Shown here one piece after another: positions 23,882 through 32,878 of a stretch of DNA of 64,000 nucleotides. The stretch is from AC-32 sp963715575 (GTDB lineage Bacteria; Actinomycetota; Thermoleophilia; Gaiellales; Gaiellaceae). The position numbers and the translations under genes are program-made. The notes below the pieces were generated by a model that saw only the letters and a list, made by a program, of their open reading frames with translations, was not told the DNA's origin and searched no databases. The stretch is taken from NCBI GenBank assembly GCA_963715575.1, contig OY970250.1:1612001-1676000 (forward strand), read 5' to 3'. Positions within the stretch are counted from its first letter, which is position 1. Each line of letters opens with the position of its first letter.

Positions 23882-25263
23882 TTGCGGGCCAGGTACTCGA
23901 GCAGGTCGGAGCGGGTCAGCATGCCGGTCGGCTTGCCGCGCGTGGCCACGACGACCGCCTGGCTGCCGCCGCTCAGCGCGGAAAAGACCTCGTCCAGCGA
24001 CTCGTCCGCCTCGACGGCCGCCAGCGGCGGCTGCATCGCGGCGGCGACCTCCTCGTTGAGCGCGTCCGGGTTGCGGAAGACCAGGTCGAGCAGGCCGCGC
24101 TCCTGCAACGAGCCGACCACGTCCGCAAGCGAGCCGGCCGAGTCGTGCCGCATCACCGGCAGCTGCGAGATCGAGTACTGCTGCATCAGGTCGATCGCGG
24201 CTCCCACCTTCTGGTGCGACTCGATCGTGATCAGCTCGGGCGCGTGCCCGTTCTGCTGCTTGAACTGCAGCACCTCGCGCACCTTCGGCGTCGGCTCGCC
24301 GCGGTCGAGGAAGCCGAGCTCGATCAGGTAGTTGTCGTCGTAGAACTTCGACAGGTAGGCGCGGCCGCCGTCGGGGAAGAGCGTGACCACGGTCTTGCCG
24401 GGGCCGAGCTCCTTCGCGATCTCGACCGCCGCCCAGGCCGCGGTACCGCCCGAGCCGCCGACGAGCAGGCCCTCCTCGCGGGCCAGCCGGCGCGCGGTCA
24501 GGAACGACTCGCGGTCGCCCACAGTCACCCAGCGGTCGACGACGGACGGGTCGAACGTCTCCGGGTAGAAGTCCTCGCCGATTCCCTCGACGAGGTACGG
24601 GTGCTGCTTCTCGGGGCCCGAGGTGTAGATCGAGCCCTCGGGGTCGGCGCCCACGATCAAGAGGCCGGGGCTCTGCTCCTTCAGGTAGCGCGCCGTGCCC
24701 GTGATCGTGCCGCCGGTGCCGACCGCGATCACGAGCGCGTCGAGCTCGCCGCCGGTCTGCTCCCAGATCTCGGGCCCGGTCGTCTCGTAGTGCGAGCGCG
24801 GGTTGCCCTCGTTGCGGTACTGGTCGGGCTTGTAGGCGCCGGGAATCTCCTCGGCGAGCCGGTCGGAGACGGAGTAGTAGCTCTCCGGCGACTCGGGCGC
24901 GACGGCGTACGGGCAGACGATCACCTCGGCGCCGAAGGCCTTGAGCAGCGAGATCTTCTCGCGGCTCATCTTGTCGGGCATGGTGAAGATGCAGCGGTAG
25001 CCGCGCAGCGCCGCGACGATCGCGAGGCCCGTGCCGGTGTTCCCGGAGGTCGGCTCGACGATCGTGCCGCCGGGCTTCAGCTTCCCTTCACGGTCGGCCG
25101 CGTCGATCATCGTGATCGCGATCCGGTCCTTGATCGAGCCGCCCGGGTTGAGGAACTCGAGCTTGGCGAGGACGGTCGCCGCGCCTTCCGGAACGACGTT
25201 CTGGAGCCGAACGAGCGGGGTGTTGCCGACCAGCTCGAGCAGCGTCGGATACTCGCGCGCCAT
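23878..25263 (-). CDS. cbs: Cystathionine beta-synthase with C-terminal CBS pair
   Basis: A 461-aa protein from the ATG at 25263, which lies eight bases after TACGCT; a TTG nine bases upstream is a weaker choice. The PLP domain has ELVGNTPLVRLQNVV, the PLP lysine K45 in NPGGSIKDRIA, the TSGNTGTG loop near 72 and VGTGGTITGTARYL near 177. Two CBS domains follow from about 330 (HQKVGAAIDLMQQYSISQLP and TRGKPTGMLTRSDLLEYL). That layout is cystathionine beta-synthase (serine or O-acetylserine plus homocysteine) rather than plain cysteine synthase. It leads the unit with BolA and glutaredoxin. Confidence 0.92.
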   Translation of the reverse strand: MAREYPTLLELVGNTPLVRLQNVVPEGAATVLAKLEFLNPGGSIKDRIAITMIDAADREGKLKPGGTIVEPTSGNTGTGLAIVAALRGYRCIFTMPDKMSREKISLLKAFGAEVIVCPYAVAPESPESYYSVSDRLAEEIPGAYKPDQYRNEGNPRSHYETTGPEIWEQTGGELDALVIAVGTGGTITGTARYLKEQSPGLLIVGADPEGSIYTSGPEKQHPYLVEGIGEDFYPETFDPSVVDRWVTVGDRESFLTARRLAREEGLLVGGSGGTAAWAAVEIAKELGPGKTVVTLFPDGGRAYLSKFYDDNYLIELGFLDRGEPTPKVREVLQFKQQNGHAPELITIESHQKVGAAIDLMQQYSISQLPVMRHDSAGSLADVVGSLQERGLLDLVFRNPDALNEEVAAAMQPPLAAVEADESLDEVFSALSGGSQAVVVATRGKPTGMLTRSDLLEYLARK

Positions 25264-25281
25264 CGCCGTCAAGCGTAATCG

Positions 25282-26718
25282 CTAGCTCGCGACGGTCGCC
25301 GTCTCGCCCTCCGCGACGGGAGCTTCGGTCCCGCGCAGGAGCACGAACGCGGCGACGGCGCCGGCCAGCGAGATCGCGACGAGGGCCCAGAAGGCCAGCT
25401 GGTAGCCGGAGGTGAAGGCCTCCGCCGGCGAGTGGCCCGTCTTCAGCAGCGTCTTCGCGTGCGAGGTGAAGATCGTCGAGGCGACGGCGACGCCGATCGC
25501 GCCGCCGATCTGCTGGTTCGTGTTGATCAGCCCCGACGCGAGGCCCGCTTCCTGTGGCGAGACCTGCGCCAACGCCGCGATCGTGACGGGGACGAAGCCG
25601 AAGGCGAGCCCCAGCGCGAAGGTGAGGTAGGCCGGCAGCAGGTCGGGCCAGAAGTGCCCGTCCACGGGGATCTGCGTGTACCAGAGCAGCGAGGCCGCGA
25701 GCACGAGCATCCCGATCACGATCACCGGCATCGGCCCGTAGCGCGTGGCGAGCGCCTGTGCGACGCCGGCCCAGATCACGACGGTCCCCGCCGTCGCGAG
25801 GAAGGCGACGCCGGTCTGGAGCGCGGACCAGCCGAGCACCTGCTGCACGTACAGGGTCAGGACGAAGAAGTTGGCGAAGATCACCGCCCCGAGCAGGAAG
25901 CCGACCACGTTCGCGCCGAGCAGCGAGCGGAGCTTGAAAATCGAGAGCGGTACCAGCGGAGACCTGGAGCGCGACTCGATCAGGATCGAGATCCCTGCCA
26001 GCGCTGCGGATGCGAGCAGCAGCAGGATTGTCCGTGCCGAGCTCCAGCCGTCGTCGGGGGCCTTCGAGATCGCGTAGACGAAGATCGCGAGGCTGCTCGT
26101 GATCGTGATCGCGCCGGCCGCATCGAAGCGGCGGTGGCCCAGCTCGCCCGTGCTCTCCGGGACGAAGCGCAGCGTCAGGAACAGCACCAGCGCGCCGACG
26201 GGCACGTTGACGAAGAAGATCCACTCCCAGCCGAGGTACCTGGTCAGGATCCCGCCGAAGAGCACGCCCGCGGCCGCGCCCGAGCCGCCGAGCGCGCCCC
26301 AGATGCCGAGGGCCTTGTTTCGCTCGGCGCCCTCCTTGAAGGTCGTCGTCACGATCGAGAGGGCGGCCGGCGAGATGATCGCCGCGCCGAGACCCTGCAC
26401 CGCGCGCGCGCCGATCAGGACGTTCGCGCTGTTGGCGAGGCCGCAGGCCAGCGAGGCGAGCGTGAAGATGACGAGCCCGACGATGAAGATCAGGCGGCGC
26501 CCGAGCAGGTCGGCCATCCGGCCGCCGAGCAGGAGGAAGCCGCCGAAGGTGATCGCGTAGGCGGTGATCACCCACTGCACCGTCTTCTCGGGGATGTCGA
26601 GGTCGATCTGGATCGACGGGATCGCGACGTTCACGATCGCGACGTCGAGCACGGTCATGAAGAACGCGGCGCCGACGATCGCGAGAATCAGCCAGCGGCG
26701 GTCGGCGGCGGGGCTCAA
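25282..26718 (-). CDS. DHA2-family (EmrB/QacA-type) MFS drug exporter
   Basis: A 478-aa, 14-segment exporter. Family marks are ILAIVGAAFFMTVLDVAIVN (motif D1), GGRMADLLGRRLIFIVGL (motif A) near residue 73 and LGAAIISPAALSIV (near motif B/C). Such pumps export cationic dyes, antibiotics or other lipophiles with protons. The frame is open far upstream, but the TTG at 26718 has a near-perfect ribosome site (AAGGAGG) six bases before it, which decides the start. It lies just downstream of cbs on the same strand's upstream side but seems an independent unit. Bases 26719-26938 hold a short GGGCTA-TTCCG-TAGCCC hairpin and no gene. Confidence 0.9.
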   Translation of the reverse strand: MSPAADRRWLILAIVGAAFFMTVLDVAIVNVAIPSIQIDLDIPEKTVQWVITAYAITFGGFLLLGGRMADLLGRRLIFIVGLVIFTLASLACGLANSANVLIGARAVQGLGAAIISPAALSIVTTTFKEGAERNKALGIWGALGGSGAAAGVLFGGILTRYLGWEWIFFVNVPVGALVLFLTLRFVPESTGELGHRRFDAAGAITITSSLAIFVYAISKAPDDGWSSARTILLLLASAALAGISILIESRSRSPLVPLSIFKLRSLLGANVVGFLLGAVIFANFFVLTLYVQQVLGWSALQTGVAFLATAGTVVIWAGVAQALATRYGPMPVIVIGMLVLAASLLWYTQIPVDGHFWPDLLPAYLTFALGLAFGFVPVTIAALAQVSPQEAGLASGLINTNQQIGGAIGVAVASTIFTSHAKTLLKTGHSPAEAFTSGYQLAFWALVAISLAGAVAAFVLLRGTEAPVAEGETATVAS

Positions 26719-26938
26719 ATCTTCCTCCTTGGGTCGTTGCGGTCGTTGAACGAGGCTCGGCGAAGGGCTATTCCGTAGCCCGCCTGCGGGTCGTGCCGGG
26801 CCTCTCGCCAAGGGTAACGCCGGCGCGATTTCGGCACAACGCGCGGCCGCGCAGGTCCAGGCAGCGAGCCGTCTGGGCTTTCCGACAAGATTCGTGCGTG
26901 GCACGCCCTCAGCCGGCGCCGATCTCGACGTGCGGTCG

Positions 26939-29257
26939 ATGACCCGCGCCTCCGCCTGCGCGCGGCCGGGGCTGCTCGCGATCGTCCTCCTGCTCGCTGC
27001 CGCGTCCGGCGTGGTGACGGCTCGCACGAGCCCGGCCCCGCCCAGCTGCACGCCGCTCCACACCGACTCGGCCTACAACGACGCCGTCCTCGGCGCGCTC
27101 GCCAGCAGCAAGGACGTCTGGGGGAACGAGGTCCTTGGCTCGTCCGACGGCCCGACTTACGCCGGGATCCATCGCTACCTCCACCCGCTGCTGGGCGTCG
27201 GCCGGCCCGCCGGCCTGACCCCGCGTCGCCTCACCGACTCCGGCGTCTACTACCTCGCCTTCGGGCAGCCGCGCGGGAACGGCGGCGCGGGTCAGGTGCA
27301 GCTTCACGTCGCCGACGGGAGCCAGATCGTCTCGCAGCTCGCCGACGGACCGAGCCTGACAGTCTCGGTCGGGCGTCGTGCACGTGAGCGCTACGGAACT
27401 TGCCTGTCGCGCTTGTCGACTCCGCGCCTCGCGGACGGCTACCTGCCGATCCTCGAGACCTCGTACGTCGACTCGAAGGGTGTCCGCTACCGACAGGAGT
27501 CGTTTGCGGCGCGGATCCCGCAGACACGGGCCCTGGTCAGCTTCGTGCGGCTGATCGTCGACCCGGCCAAGGCGAAGGTCCGCACCGCGGTCGTCCGCTT
27601 CACCCCATCGGTCCATCTGAAGCGTGTCGGGACGCAGCTGCGCCAGGGCACGCGCGCCAGGGTGCTCTTCAGCAGCGGCGCCCGCTTCGACGCACGCGGC
27701 CTCGAGTACGTTCTCCACCGCCGGCGCACCATCTACGTCGCCTGGCTCGACGGGGCCAGGCCCACGCGGCGATTCGTCCTCGGCCGCAAGAGCTACCTGC
27801 ATGCCCGGCACTCGCTCTCGGCGTACTGGGCGAAGCGGCTCGCGAGCAACGCCCAGCTCGTCGTCCCCGAGCAGCGCGTCTACGACGCCGAGCGAAACCT
27901 GCTGATCCAGAACATGCTGCTCTCCTGGCGCTACAGCCTGGGCAACTCGTACGGCCGCTTTTCGTGGGAGCTGATGGACGTGGCCGAGGTGATGGGCGCG
28001 TACGGCTACAACGGGATCGAGCGGACGATCCTCAAGGCCGCCGGTCACGCGCCGACCTACTTCCCCAACCGTGCGACAGGCGAGCGAATGACCGTCTCGG
28101 CGGACTACTTCCGGCGCTTCCGCGACGAGGCCTACGTGCGCAAGGTCACGCCCGCCCTCCGGCGCACGATCGAGGCGTTTGCGCAGCAGATCGCCGCCGA
28201 CCCGCACGGCCTGCTGCGGCGGGAGCGCTACGGCTCCGACATCGCCGAGCCGATCTACGGCCTGCACGCGCAGGCGCTCGCGCTGCAGGGGCTCTGGTCG
28301 ATGGTTCCCGTCTGGCAGCAGACCGGCTACCCCGGGCTCGCGGCCGAGGCGGCCGACGTCGCCGCCCGCCTGCAAGCCTCGCTACGCGCCGCGGTCAGCT
28401 CGAGCGAGCAGTACCTGCCCGACAGCTCGCTGTTCGTCCCGGTCGCGCTCGTCGACGGGCTCGAGCAGCCCTACGACAAGCTGACCGCGACCAAGCGCGG
28501 CGCGTACTGGAACCTCGTCATGCCCTACGCGCTCGCGTCGGGCTTCTTCCGGCCGGGCAGCGCCGAGGCTTCGGCGATCCTCCGCTACCTGCTCGACCAT
28601 GGCGGCCGCTTCCTTGGGCTCGTCCGCTTCGCGCCGCACACCGGGGTCACGAACCCGGGCTACCAGAGACCGGGCACAGACGACGTCTACGGCACGAACG
28701 TCGCGCGCTTCCTCGCCGACAACGACCAGCCCGAGCAGCTCCTGCTCAGCCTCTACGGCAAGCTCGCTGCGGGGATGACGCAGAACACCTTCGTCTCCGG
28801 CGAGGGCTCGACGGTCGGGCCGGTCAAGGGTCGGTATTTCCGCACGATGCACCGGCCGCCGAACAGCGCCAACAACGCCTTCTTCCTCGAGTCGCTGCGG
28901 CTGGCGCTCGTCCACGAGACCACCGACTCGACCGGCCAGCCGCAGGGCCTCGAGCTCGCGTACTCGACGCCGCGGGCCTGGCTCGACCAGGGCAAGCAGA
29001 TCGCCGTGCGCGGGCTGCAGACGAGCTTCGGGCCGCTCACGTACTCGATCGACTCGGCCGCCGACGCGGTGCACGTCCAGCTCGACGTGCCCACCGGCTT
29101 CGTCGGGCCGCTGCGGCTCCGGCTGCGACTGCCGGACGGTCAGCGCATCGCGGCCGTCACCGTCAACGGCACGCCGTGGTACACCTTCGCGGGCCCGGAG
29201 ACGCTCGACCTCAGCGGTCTGACCGGCCACCTCGACATCGTCGTCACGCGGCGCTGA
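26939..29257 (+). CDS. Secreted protein with an (alpha/alpha)-barrel-like core, function unknown
   Basis: A 772-aa exported protein: signal peptide near residues 9-28 (LLAIVLLLAAASGVVTA), a beta-rich N-terminal part to about 290, a central helical region (ERNLLIQNMLLSWRYSLGNS, GLHAQALALQGLWSMVPVWQ, SANNAFFLESLRLAL) and a C-terminal beta domain. The order of beta domain, helical toroid and beta domain is seen in bacterial glycoside hydrolases and phosphorylases, but I cannot identify catalytic residues. The ATG at 26939 gives a compact signal peptide; the frame opens 15 codons earlier. It converges on the MerB-like gene with no gap. Confidence 0.7.
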   Translation: MTRASACARPGLLAIVLLLAAASGVVTARTSPAPPSCTPLHTDSAYNDAVLGALASSKDVWGNEVLGSSDGPTYAGIHRYLHPLLGVGRPAGLTPRRLTDSGVYYLAFGQPRGNGGAGQVQLHVADGSQIVSQLADGPSLTVSVGRRARERYGTCLSRLSTPRLADGYLPILETSYVDSKGVRYRQESFAARIPQTRALVSFVRLIVDPAKAKVRTAVVRFTPSVHLKRVGTQLRQGTRARVLFSSGARFDARGLEYVLHRRRTIYVAWLDGARPTRRFVLGRKSYLHARHSLSAYWAKRLASNAQLVVPEQRVYDAERNLLIQNMLLSWRYSLGNSYGRFSWELMDVAEVMGAYGYNGIERTILKAAGHAPTYFPNRATGERMTVSADYFRRFRDEAYVRKVTPALRRTIEAFAQQIAADPHGLLRRERYGSDIAEPIYGLHAQALALQGLWSMVPVWQQTGYPGLAAEAADVAARLQASLRAAVSSSEQYLPDSSLFVPVALVDGLEQPYDKLTATKRGAYWNLVMPYALASGFFRPGSAEASAILRYLLDHGGRFLGLVRFAPHTGVTNPGYQRPGTDDVYGTNVARFLADNDQPEQLLLSLYGKLAAGMTQNTFVSGEGSTVGPVKGRYFRTMHRPPNSANNAFFLESLRLALVHETTDSTGQPQGLELAYSTPRAWLDQGKQIAVRGLQTSFGPLTYSIDSAADAVHVQLDVPTGFVGPLRLRLRLPDGQRIAAVTVNGTPWYTFAGPETLDLSGLTGHLDIVVTRR

Positions 29258-29890
29258 TCACGGCAGCCGCCAGAAGCGACCGGTGAGACCGACCCGCTCG
29301 AGAATCGACTGGTTCTGCTCGCGCGTGTGCGGGCGCCAGTCGGGATCCAGGCGATCGGCCCACCACGCCACCGCCAGCTCGCCGAGCTGCCGCAGCGGCA
29401 TGGTCGCTCCCGGTTCGTAGTCGTTCGCCGCCAGCCAGTTCGCTGTGTGCTCCTCCGACCGGAAGAGGTTCATCGTGCTTCAGGTGAAGACGATGTCGTC
29501 CCACCAACGCGGGGCCGGCAGGAGGATGTGCGCGACCAGGTCGGCCGGCTCGGGCCTTCCGTCGACCACGTCGACCTCAAGCGGCTCGCCGCAGTCGAGG
29601 CACGTCGCCGAGACGTGGCCGTCGACCCCGAGCGCCGCCGGGATCCCGAAGGCGTCCCAGACGCAGTTGCCGTACCACGAGCGGCCCCCGGCCTCGACGC
29701 GGTAGGCCGTCGGCACGGCCGAGAACGGGTTCAGCATCCGGATCTCCGGGCGGTCGGGCTCGAGCACCAGCGCGTGCGCGTCGTGCAGGCGGCGCAGGGT
29801 GGCCTCGTCGGCGCCGGCCTCTTCCATCGAGGGCGGACGGCCGTGCTCGACGAACCACGCGTAGATGCGGTTCCGCAGCTCGACGTCCAT
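29258..29890 (-). CDS. Organomercurial-lyase (MerB)-like protein with in-frame TGA, candidate selenoprotein
   Basis: Read through one in-frame TGA (29482-29480, codon 137), this is a 210-aa MerB-family protein. MerB breaks C-Hg bonds using Cys96, Asp99 and Cys159 (E. coli numbering). Here C76-x-x-D79 (WYGNCVWDAF) matches the first pair. The TGA falls in WWDDIVFT-x-STMNLFRSEE, exactly where the second catalytic cysteine belongs. Coding continues in frame for 73 more codons with family features. A 7-bp hairpin with a GGUC loop starts 12 bases after the TGA. Selenocysteine insertion is the best explanation; a nonsense mutation or sequence error (TGC to TGA) would also fit. The ATG overlaps the purH stop by one base. 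Confidence 0.75.
29450..29467 (-). promoter_or_regulatory. Candidate bacterial SECIS hairpin
   Basis: On the minus-strand mRNA, CUCUUCC pairs with GGAGGAG (six Watson-Crick pairs and one G-U) around the tetraloop GGUC. The loop begins 19 bases after the UGA, inside the range known for bacterial SECIS elements, and has the G-U loop bases that SelB recognises in E. coli fdhF. It lies within codons of the MerB-like gene. Whether SelB is present in this genome cannot be seen here. Confidence 0.65.
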
Positions 29891-31425
29891 CAATGCCGGA
29901 AATGCCGGCGGTGCGTGAAGATCATCGTCGCGCCGGCCCGCTCGACCGCTTCGATCACCTCGCCGTCGCGCTTCGAGCCGCCCGGCTGGATCACGCCTGT
30001 CACGCCCGCGGCCAGCGCGAGCTGCGGGCCGTCCGCGAACGGGAAGAATGCGTCCGAGGCCATCACCGCGCCGGCGGTCGGGTGCCCGTGCTCGCGGGCC
30101 TTGTCGAGCGCGATCCGCACCGAGTCGACGCGGCTCATCTGGCCGGCGCCGATCCCGATCGTCTGCAGGTCGTGCGCGAGCACGATCGCGTTCGAGGTGA
30201 CGTGCTTGCAGACCCTCCAGGCGAAGAGTAGGTCGCCCCAGGCCATCTCGCTCGGCGAGCCGCAGACGACCTCCATGCCCTCGCGGTCCTCGATGTCGGA
30301 GTCGCGTTCCTGCACCAGCAGCCCGCCGAGCACGCGCTTCAGGTCGCGCTCGCCGGGATTGTCGCGCCGGCGCTCCCGGTCCTCGAGGATCCGCGTCGCC
30401 GGCTTCTGCGTCAGCAGCTCGAGCGCCGACTCGTCGAAGCCGGGCGCGAACAGCACCTCCACGAACTGCTCGGCCAGCTTCTCGCCGAGGGGCTCGCTGA
30501 CCGGCCGGTTGAGCACGACCACGCCGCCGTACGCGGAGACCGGGTCGGCCGCGAGCGCCCGCTCGTAGGCCTGCTCGATCGAGCCCGCGATGGCGACGCC
30601 GCACGGGTTCGCGTGCTTGACGATCACGCAGGCCGGCAGCTCGAACTCCCGCGCGACCAGCCGCGCCGCCGAGAGGTCGTTCAGGTTGTTGAACGAGAGC
30701 TCGCGCCCGTGCACCTGCTCGACCCGCGAGAGCAGGTGCCGCCGCGCCCCGCGCTCCGAGTAGTAGGCGGCCCGCTGGTGCGGATTCTCGCCGTACGCGA
30801 GCTCGAGCTCCTTCGTGAAGCCGGACAGCAGGGCGGCTGGAAAGGCCTCCGGGTCGGAGAACCAGTTCGCGATCGCGGCCTCGTAGGCGGCGGTCATGGC
30901 GAAGGTCTCGCCCGCGAGGCGTCGTCGCGTCTCGAGCAGCAGGTCGCCGCGCTCGCGCACCTCCTCGAGCACTTCGTCGTAGCGCTCGGGGCTCGGCACG
31001 GGGGCGACGTGGGCGAAGTTCTTCGCGGCCGCGCGCAGCATCGCCGGGCCGCCGATGTCGATCATCTCGACCGCGTCCTGCTCGCCGACCGCACGCCGCG
31101 AGGTGACCTCCTCGAAGGGGTAGAGGTTGACGCAGACGAGGTCGAACGGCTCGATCCCGTGCTCGTCCAGCGCGTCGTTGTCGGCCTGGTTGCGCCGCGC
31201 GAGGATCGCCGCGTGGATGCGCGGGTGGAGCGTCTTGACGCGGCCGCCGAGCAGCTCGGGCACCTCGGTCAGGTCCTCGACCGGGGTCACCGGGATCCCG
31301 ACCTTCTGCAGGAACGTGGCCGTGCCGCCGCTCGCGACGAGCTCGACGTCGAGCTCCGCCAGCCCGCGCGCGAACGGCTCGAGGCCCTGCTTGTCGTACA
31401 CGGAGATCAGCGCGCGGCGGATCAC
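29890..31425 (-). CDS. purH: Bifunctional AICAR transformylase / IMP cyclohydrolase
   Basis: A 511-aa PurH, normal length. The IMP cyclohydrolase domain (1-190) opens RRALISVYDKQGLEPFARGL with VASGGTATFLQKVG and HGGRVKTLHPRIHA-type motifs near 65. The transformylase domain follows with ELSFNNLNDLSAARLVAREF, CVIVKHANPCGVAIAGSIEQ and a C-terminal FFPFADGPQLALAAGVTGVI, then HRRHFRH. It catalyses the last two steps to IMP using 10-formyl-THF. The GTG start overlaps the purN stop (GTGA), and the stop overlaps the MerB-like start by one base, so that gene is cotranscribed with purM-purN-purH. Confidence 0.97.
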   Translation of the reverse strand: MIRRALISVYDKQGLEPFARGLAELDVELVASGGTATFLQKVGIPVTPVEDLTEVPELLGGRVKTLHPRIHAAILARRNQADNDALDEHGIEPFDLVCVNLYPFEEVTSRRAVGEQDAVEMIDIGGPAMLRAAAKNFAHVAPVPSPERYDEVLEEVRERGDLLLETRRRLAGETFAMTAAYEAAIANWFSDPEAFPAALLSGFTKELELAYGENPHQRAAYYSERGARRHLLSRVEQVHGRELSFNNLNDLSAARLVAREFELPACVIVKHANPCGVAIAGSIEQAYERALAADPVSAYGGVVVLNRPVSEPLGEKLAEQFVEVLFAPGFDESALELLTQKPATRILEDRERRRDNPGERDLKRVLGGLLVQERDSDIEDREGMEVVCGSPSEMAWGDLLFAWRVCKHVTSNAIVLAHDLQTIGIGAGQMSRVDSVRIALDKAREHGHPTAGAVMASDAFFPFADGPQLALAAGVTGVIQPGGSKRDGEVIEAVERAGATMIFTHRRHFRH

Positions 31426-31961
31426 GAGATCAATCCGCGGACGACCTGGGGCAGGAGCTGGTGCTCGACGGCCTGGACGCGGGCCTTGAGCGTCTCCGCG
31501 TCGTCGTCGGGCAGCACCGGCACGCGCTCGGCGGCGATCACGGGGCCGGTGTCGACCCCGCCGTCGACGTAGTGCACGGTGGCCGCGGTCTCGGGCACGC
31601 CGGCCGCGAGCACGTCGTGGATCGGGTGCGGGCCGGGAAACGCGGGCAGCGGCGCCGAGTGCGTGTTGACGATCTTGCCCGGGAAGCGCTCGAGGAAGCA
31701 GCGGCGCAGCAGGTGCATGTACCCGGCGCAGACGACGAGGTCGACGCCGTGCTCGACGAGCCAGTCGGCCATCGCCGCGTCGCGCGCCTCACGGTCCGCG
31801 TAGTTGTCGAGCTCGAAGGCGGCTGTTGCGATCCCGGCCGCCTGTGCGCGCTCGAGCGCCCGCGCGCCCGCCTGGTTGCTGGCGACCGCGACGATCGGCA
31901 GGCCCTCGTCGATCAGCGCCTGCAGGTTCGTGCCCTCGCCGCTGACCAGGACGCCGATCAC
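31422..31961 (-). CDS. purN: Phosphoribosylglycinamide formyltransferase
   Basis: A 179-aa PurN from the GTG at 31961, overlapping the purM stop (GTGA). Motifs are VLVSGEGTNLQALID at the start, LVVCAGYMHLLRRCFLERFP near 85, KIVNTHSAPLPAFPG near 106 with the catalytic Asn-His pair, and VHYVDGGVDTGPVIAAERVP near 137 with the catalytic aspartate. It transfers the formyl group from 10-formyl-THF to GAR, the third step of purine synthesis. The upstream extension in this frame is non-coding. Confidence 0.96.
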   Translation of the reverse strand: MIGVLVSGEGTNLQALIDEGLPIVAVASNQAGARALERAQAAGIATAAFELDNYADREARDAAMADWLVEHGVDLVVCAGYMHLLRRCFLERFPGKIVNTHSAPLPAFPGPHPIHDVLAAGVPETAATVHYVDGGVDTGPVIAAERVPVLPDDDAETLKARVQAVEHQLLPQVVRGLIS

Positions 31962-32869
31962 ACGAGCCGCCCGATCACGGTTCCGGCCCCGGCGTCGGAG
32001 GCCGGCACGACCGCGCACATCCCGATCCCGACGTTGAAGACGCGCCGCTGCTCCTCCTCGGCGACACCCTTCTCGTCCAGCCACGCGTAGACCGGCGGGC
32101 GCTCCCAGGAATCCCAGTCGAGCTCGACGCCGACGCCCTCCGGCAGCACGCGCGGGAGGTTGCCGAGGATCCCGCCGCCGGTCACGTGCGCGAGCGCCTT
32201 CACGTCGGCCCGTTCGCGGAGCGCGCGCACCTCGTCCAGGTACAGCCGGTGCGGCGCGAGCAGCAGATCGGCGTCGAAGTCGTCCTCGCCGACGAGCGCG
32301 CGCACGAGCGAGAAGCCGTTGGTGTGGAGGCCGGAGGAGGGGAGGCCGAGCACGACGTCACCGGGCTCGCAGCGGGAGCCGTCGATCAGGTCGGCGCGGT
32401 CGACGATCCCGACGCAGGTGCCGGCGAAGTCGAGCTCCTGCTCGCGGTAGACGCCCGGCAGCTCGGCCGTCTCGCCGCCGATCAGCGCGCAGCCGGCCTC
32501 GCGGCAGACCTCGGCCGCGCCTTCGACCAGCTCGGCCACCTGCTCGAGGTCGAGCTCGTGGGCGGCGACGTAGTCGAGCAGGAAGAGCGGCTCGGCGCCG
32601 GTGGTGAGCACGTCGTCGATGCAATGGGCGGCCAGGTCGCGGCCCGCGTCGTGCAGCCGGCCCGCCCGCCGCGAGAGCACGAGCTTGGAGCCGACGCCGT
32701 CCGTGGTCGCCGCGAGGAAGCGCTGCCCGTCGAGCGGATACAGCCCCGCGAACGCGCCGAATCCTTCGGCTCCGGTCGACTCGACCGCCGCGCGCAGCCG
32801 GCCGACCACCTCCTCCGCGGCGGCAAGCGAGACGCCCGCCGCCTCGTAGGTCCTGCCCCCGGAGCTCAC
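31958..32869 (-). CDS. purM: Phosphoribosylformylglycinamidine cyclo-ligase (AIR synthetase)
   Basis: A 303-aa PurM, somewhat shorter than the usual 330-350. Visible are AATTDGVGSKLVLSRRAGRL near residue 52, AAHCIDDVLTTGAEPLFLLD near 79, ALIGGETAELPGVY near 130 and a C-terminal LAHVTGGGILGNLPRVLPEG near 225. It closes FGAM to AIR with ATP. The GTG at 32869 lies six bases after a TAGACT box (32881-32876), a leaderless promoter starting the purM-purN-purH-MerB-like unit. Confidence 0.96.
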   Translation of the reverse strand: MSSGGRTYEAAGVSLAAAEEVVGRLRAAVESTGAEGFGAFAGLYPLDGQRFLAATTDGVGSKLVLSRRAGRLHDAGRDLAAHCIDDVLTTGAEPLFLLDYVAAHELDLEQVAELVEGAAEVCREAGCALIGGETAELPGVYREQELDFAGTCVGIVDRADLIDGSRCEPGDVVLGLPSSGLHTNGFSLVRALVGEDDFDADLLLAPHRLYLDEVRALRERADVKALAHVTGGGILGNLPRVLPEGVGVELDWDSWERPPVYAWLDEKGVAEEEQRRVFNVGIGMCAVVPASDAGAGTVIGRLV

Positions 32870-32878
32870 GGAGCGAGT

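Noticed and set aside
29258..29473. Separate 71-aa gene starting at ATG 29473
   Set aside because: It is in frame with the upstream gene and is plainly the C-terminal part of the MerB-like family; a stand-alone protein of this fragment makes little sense.
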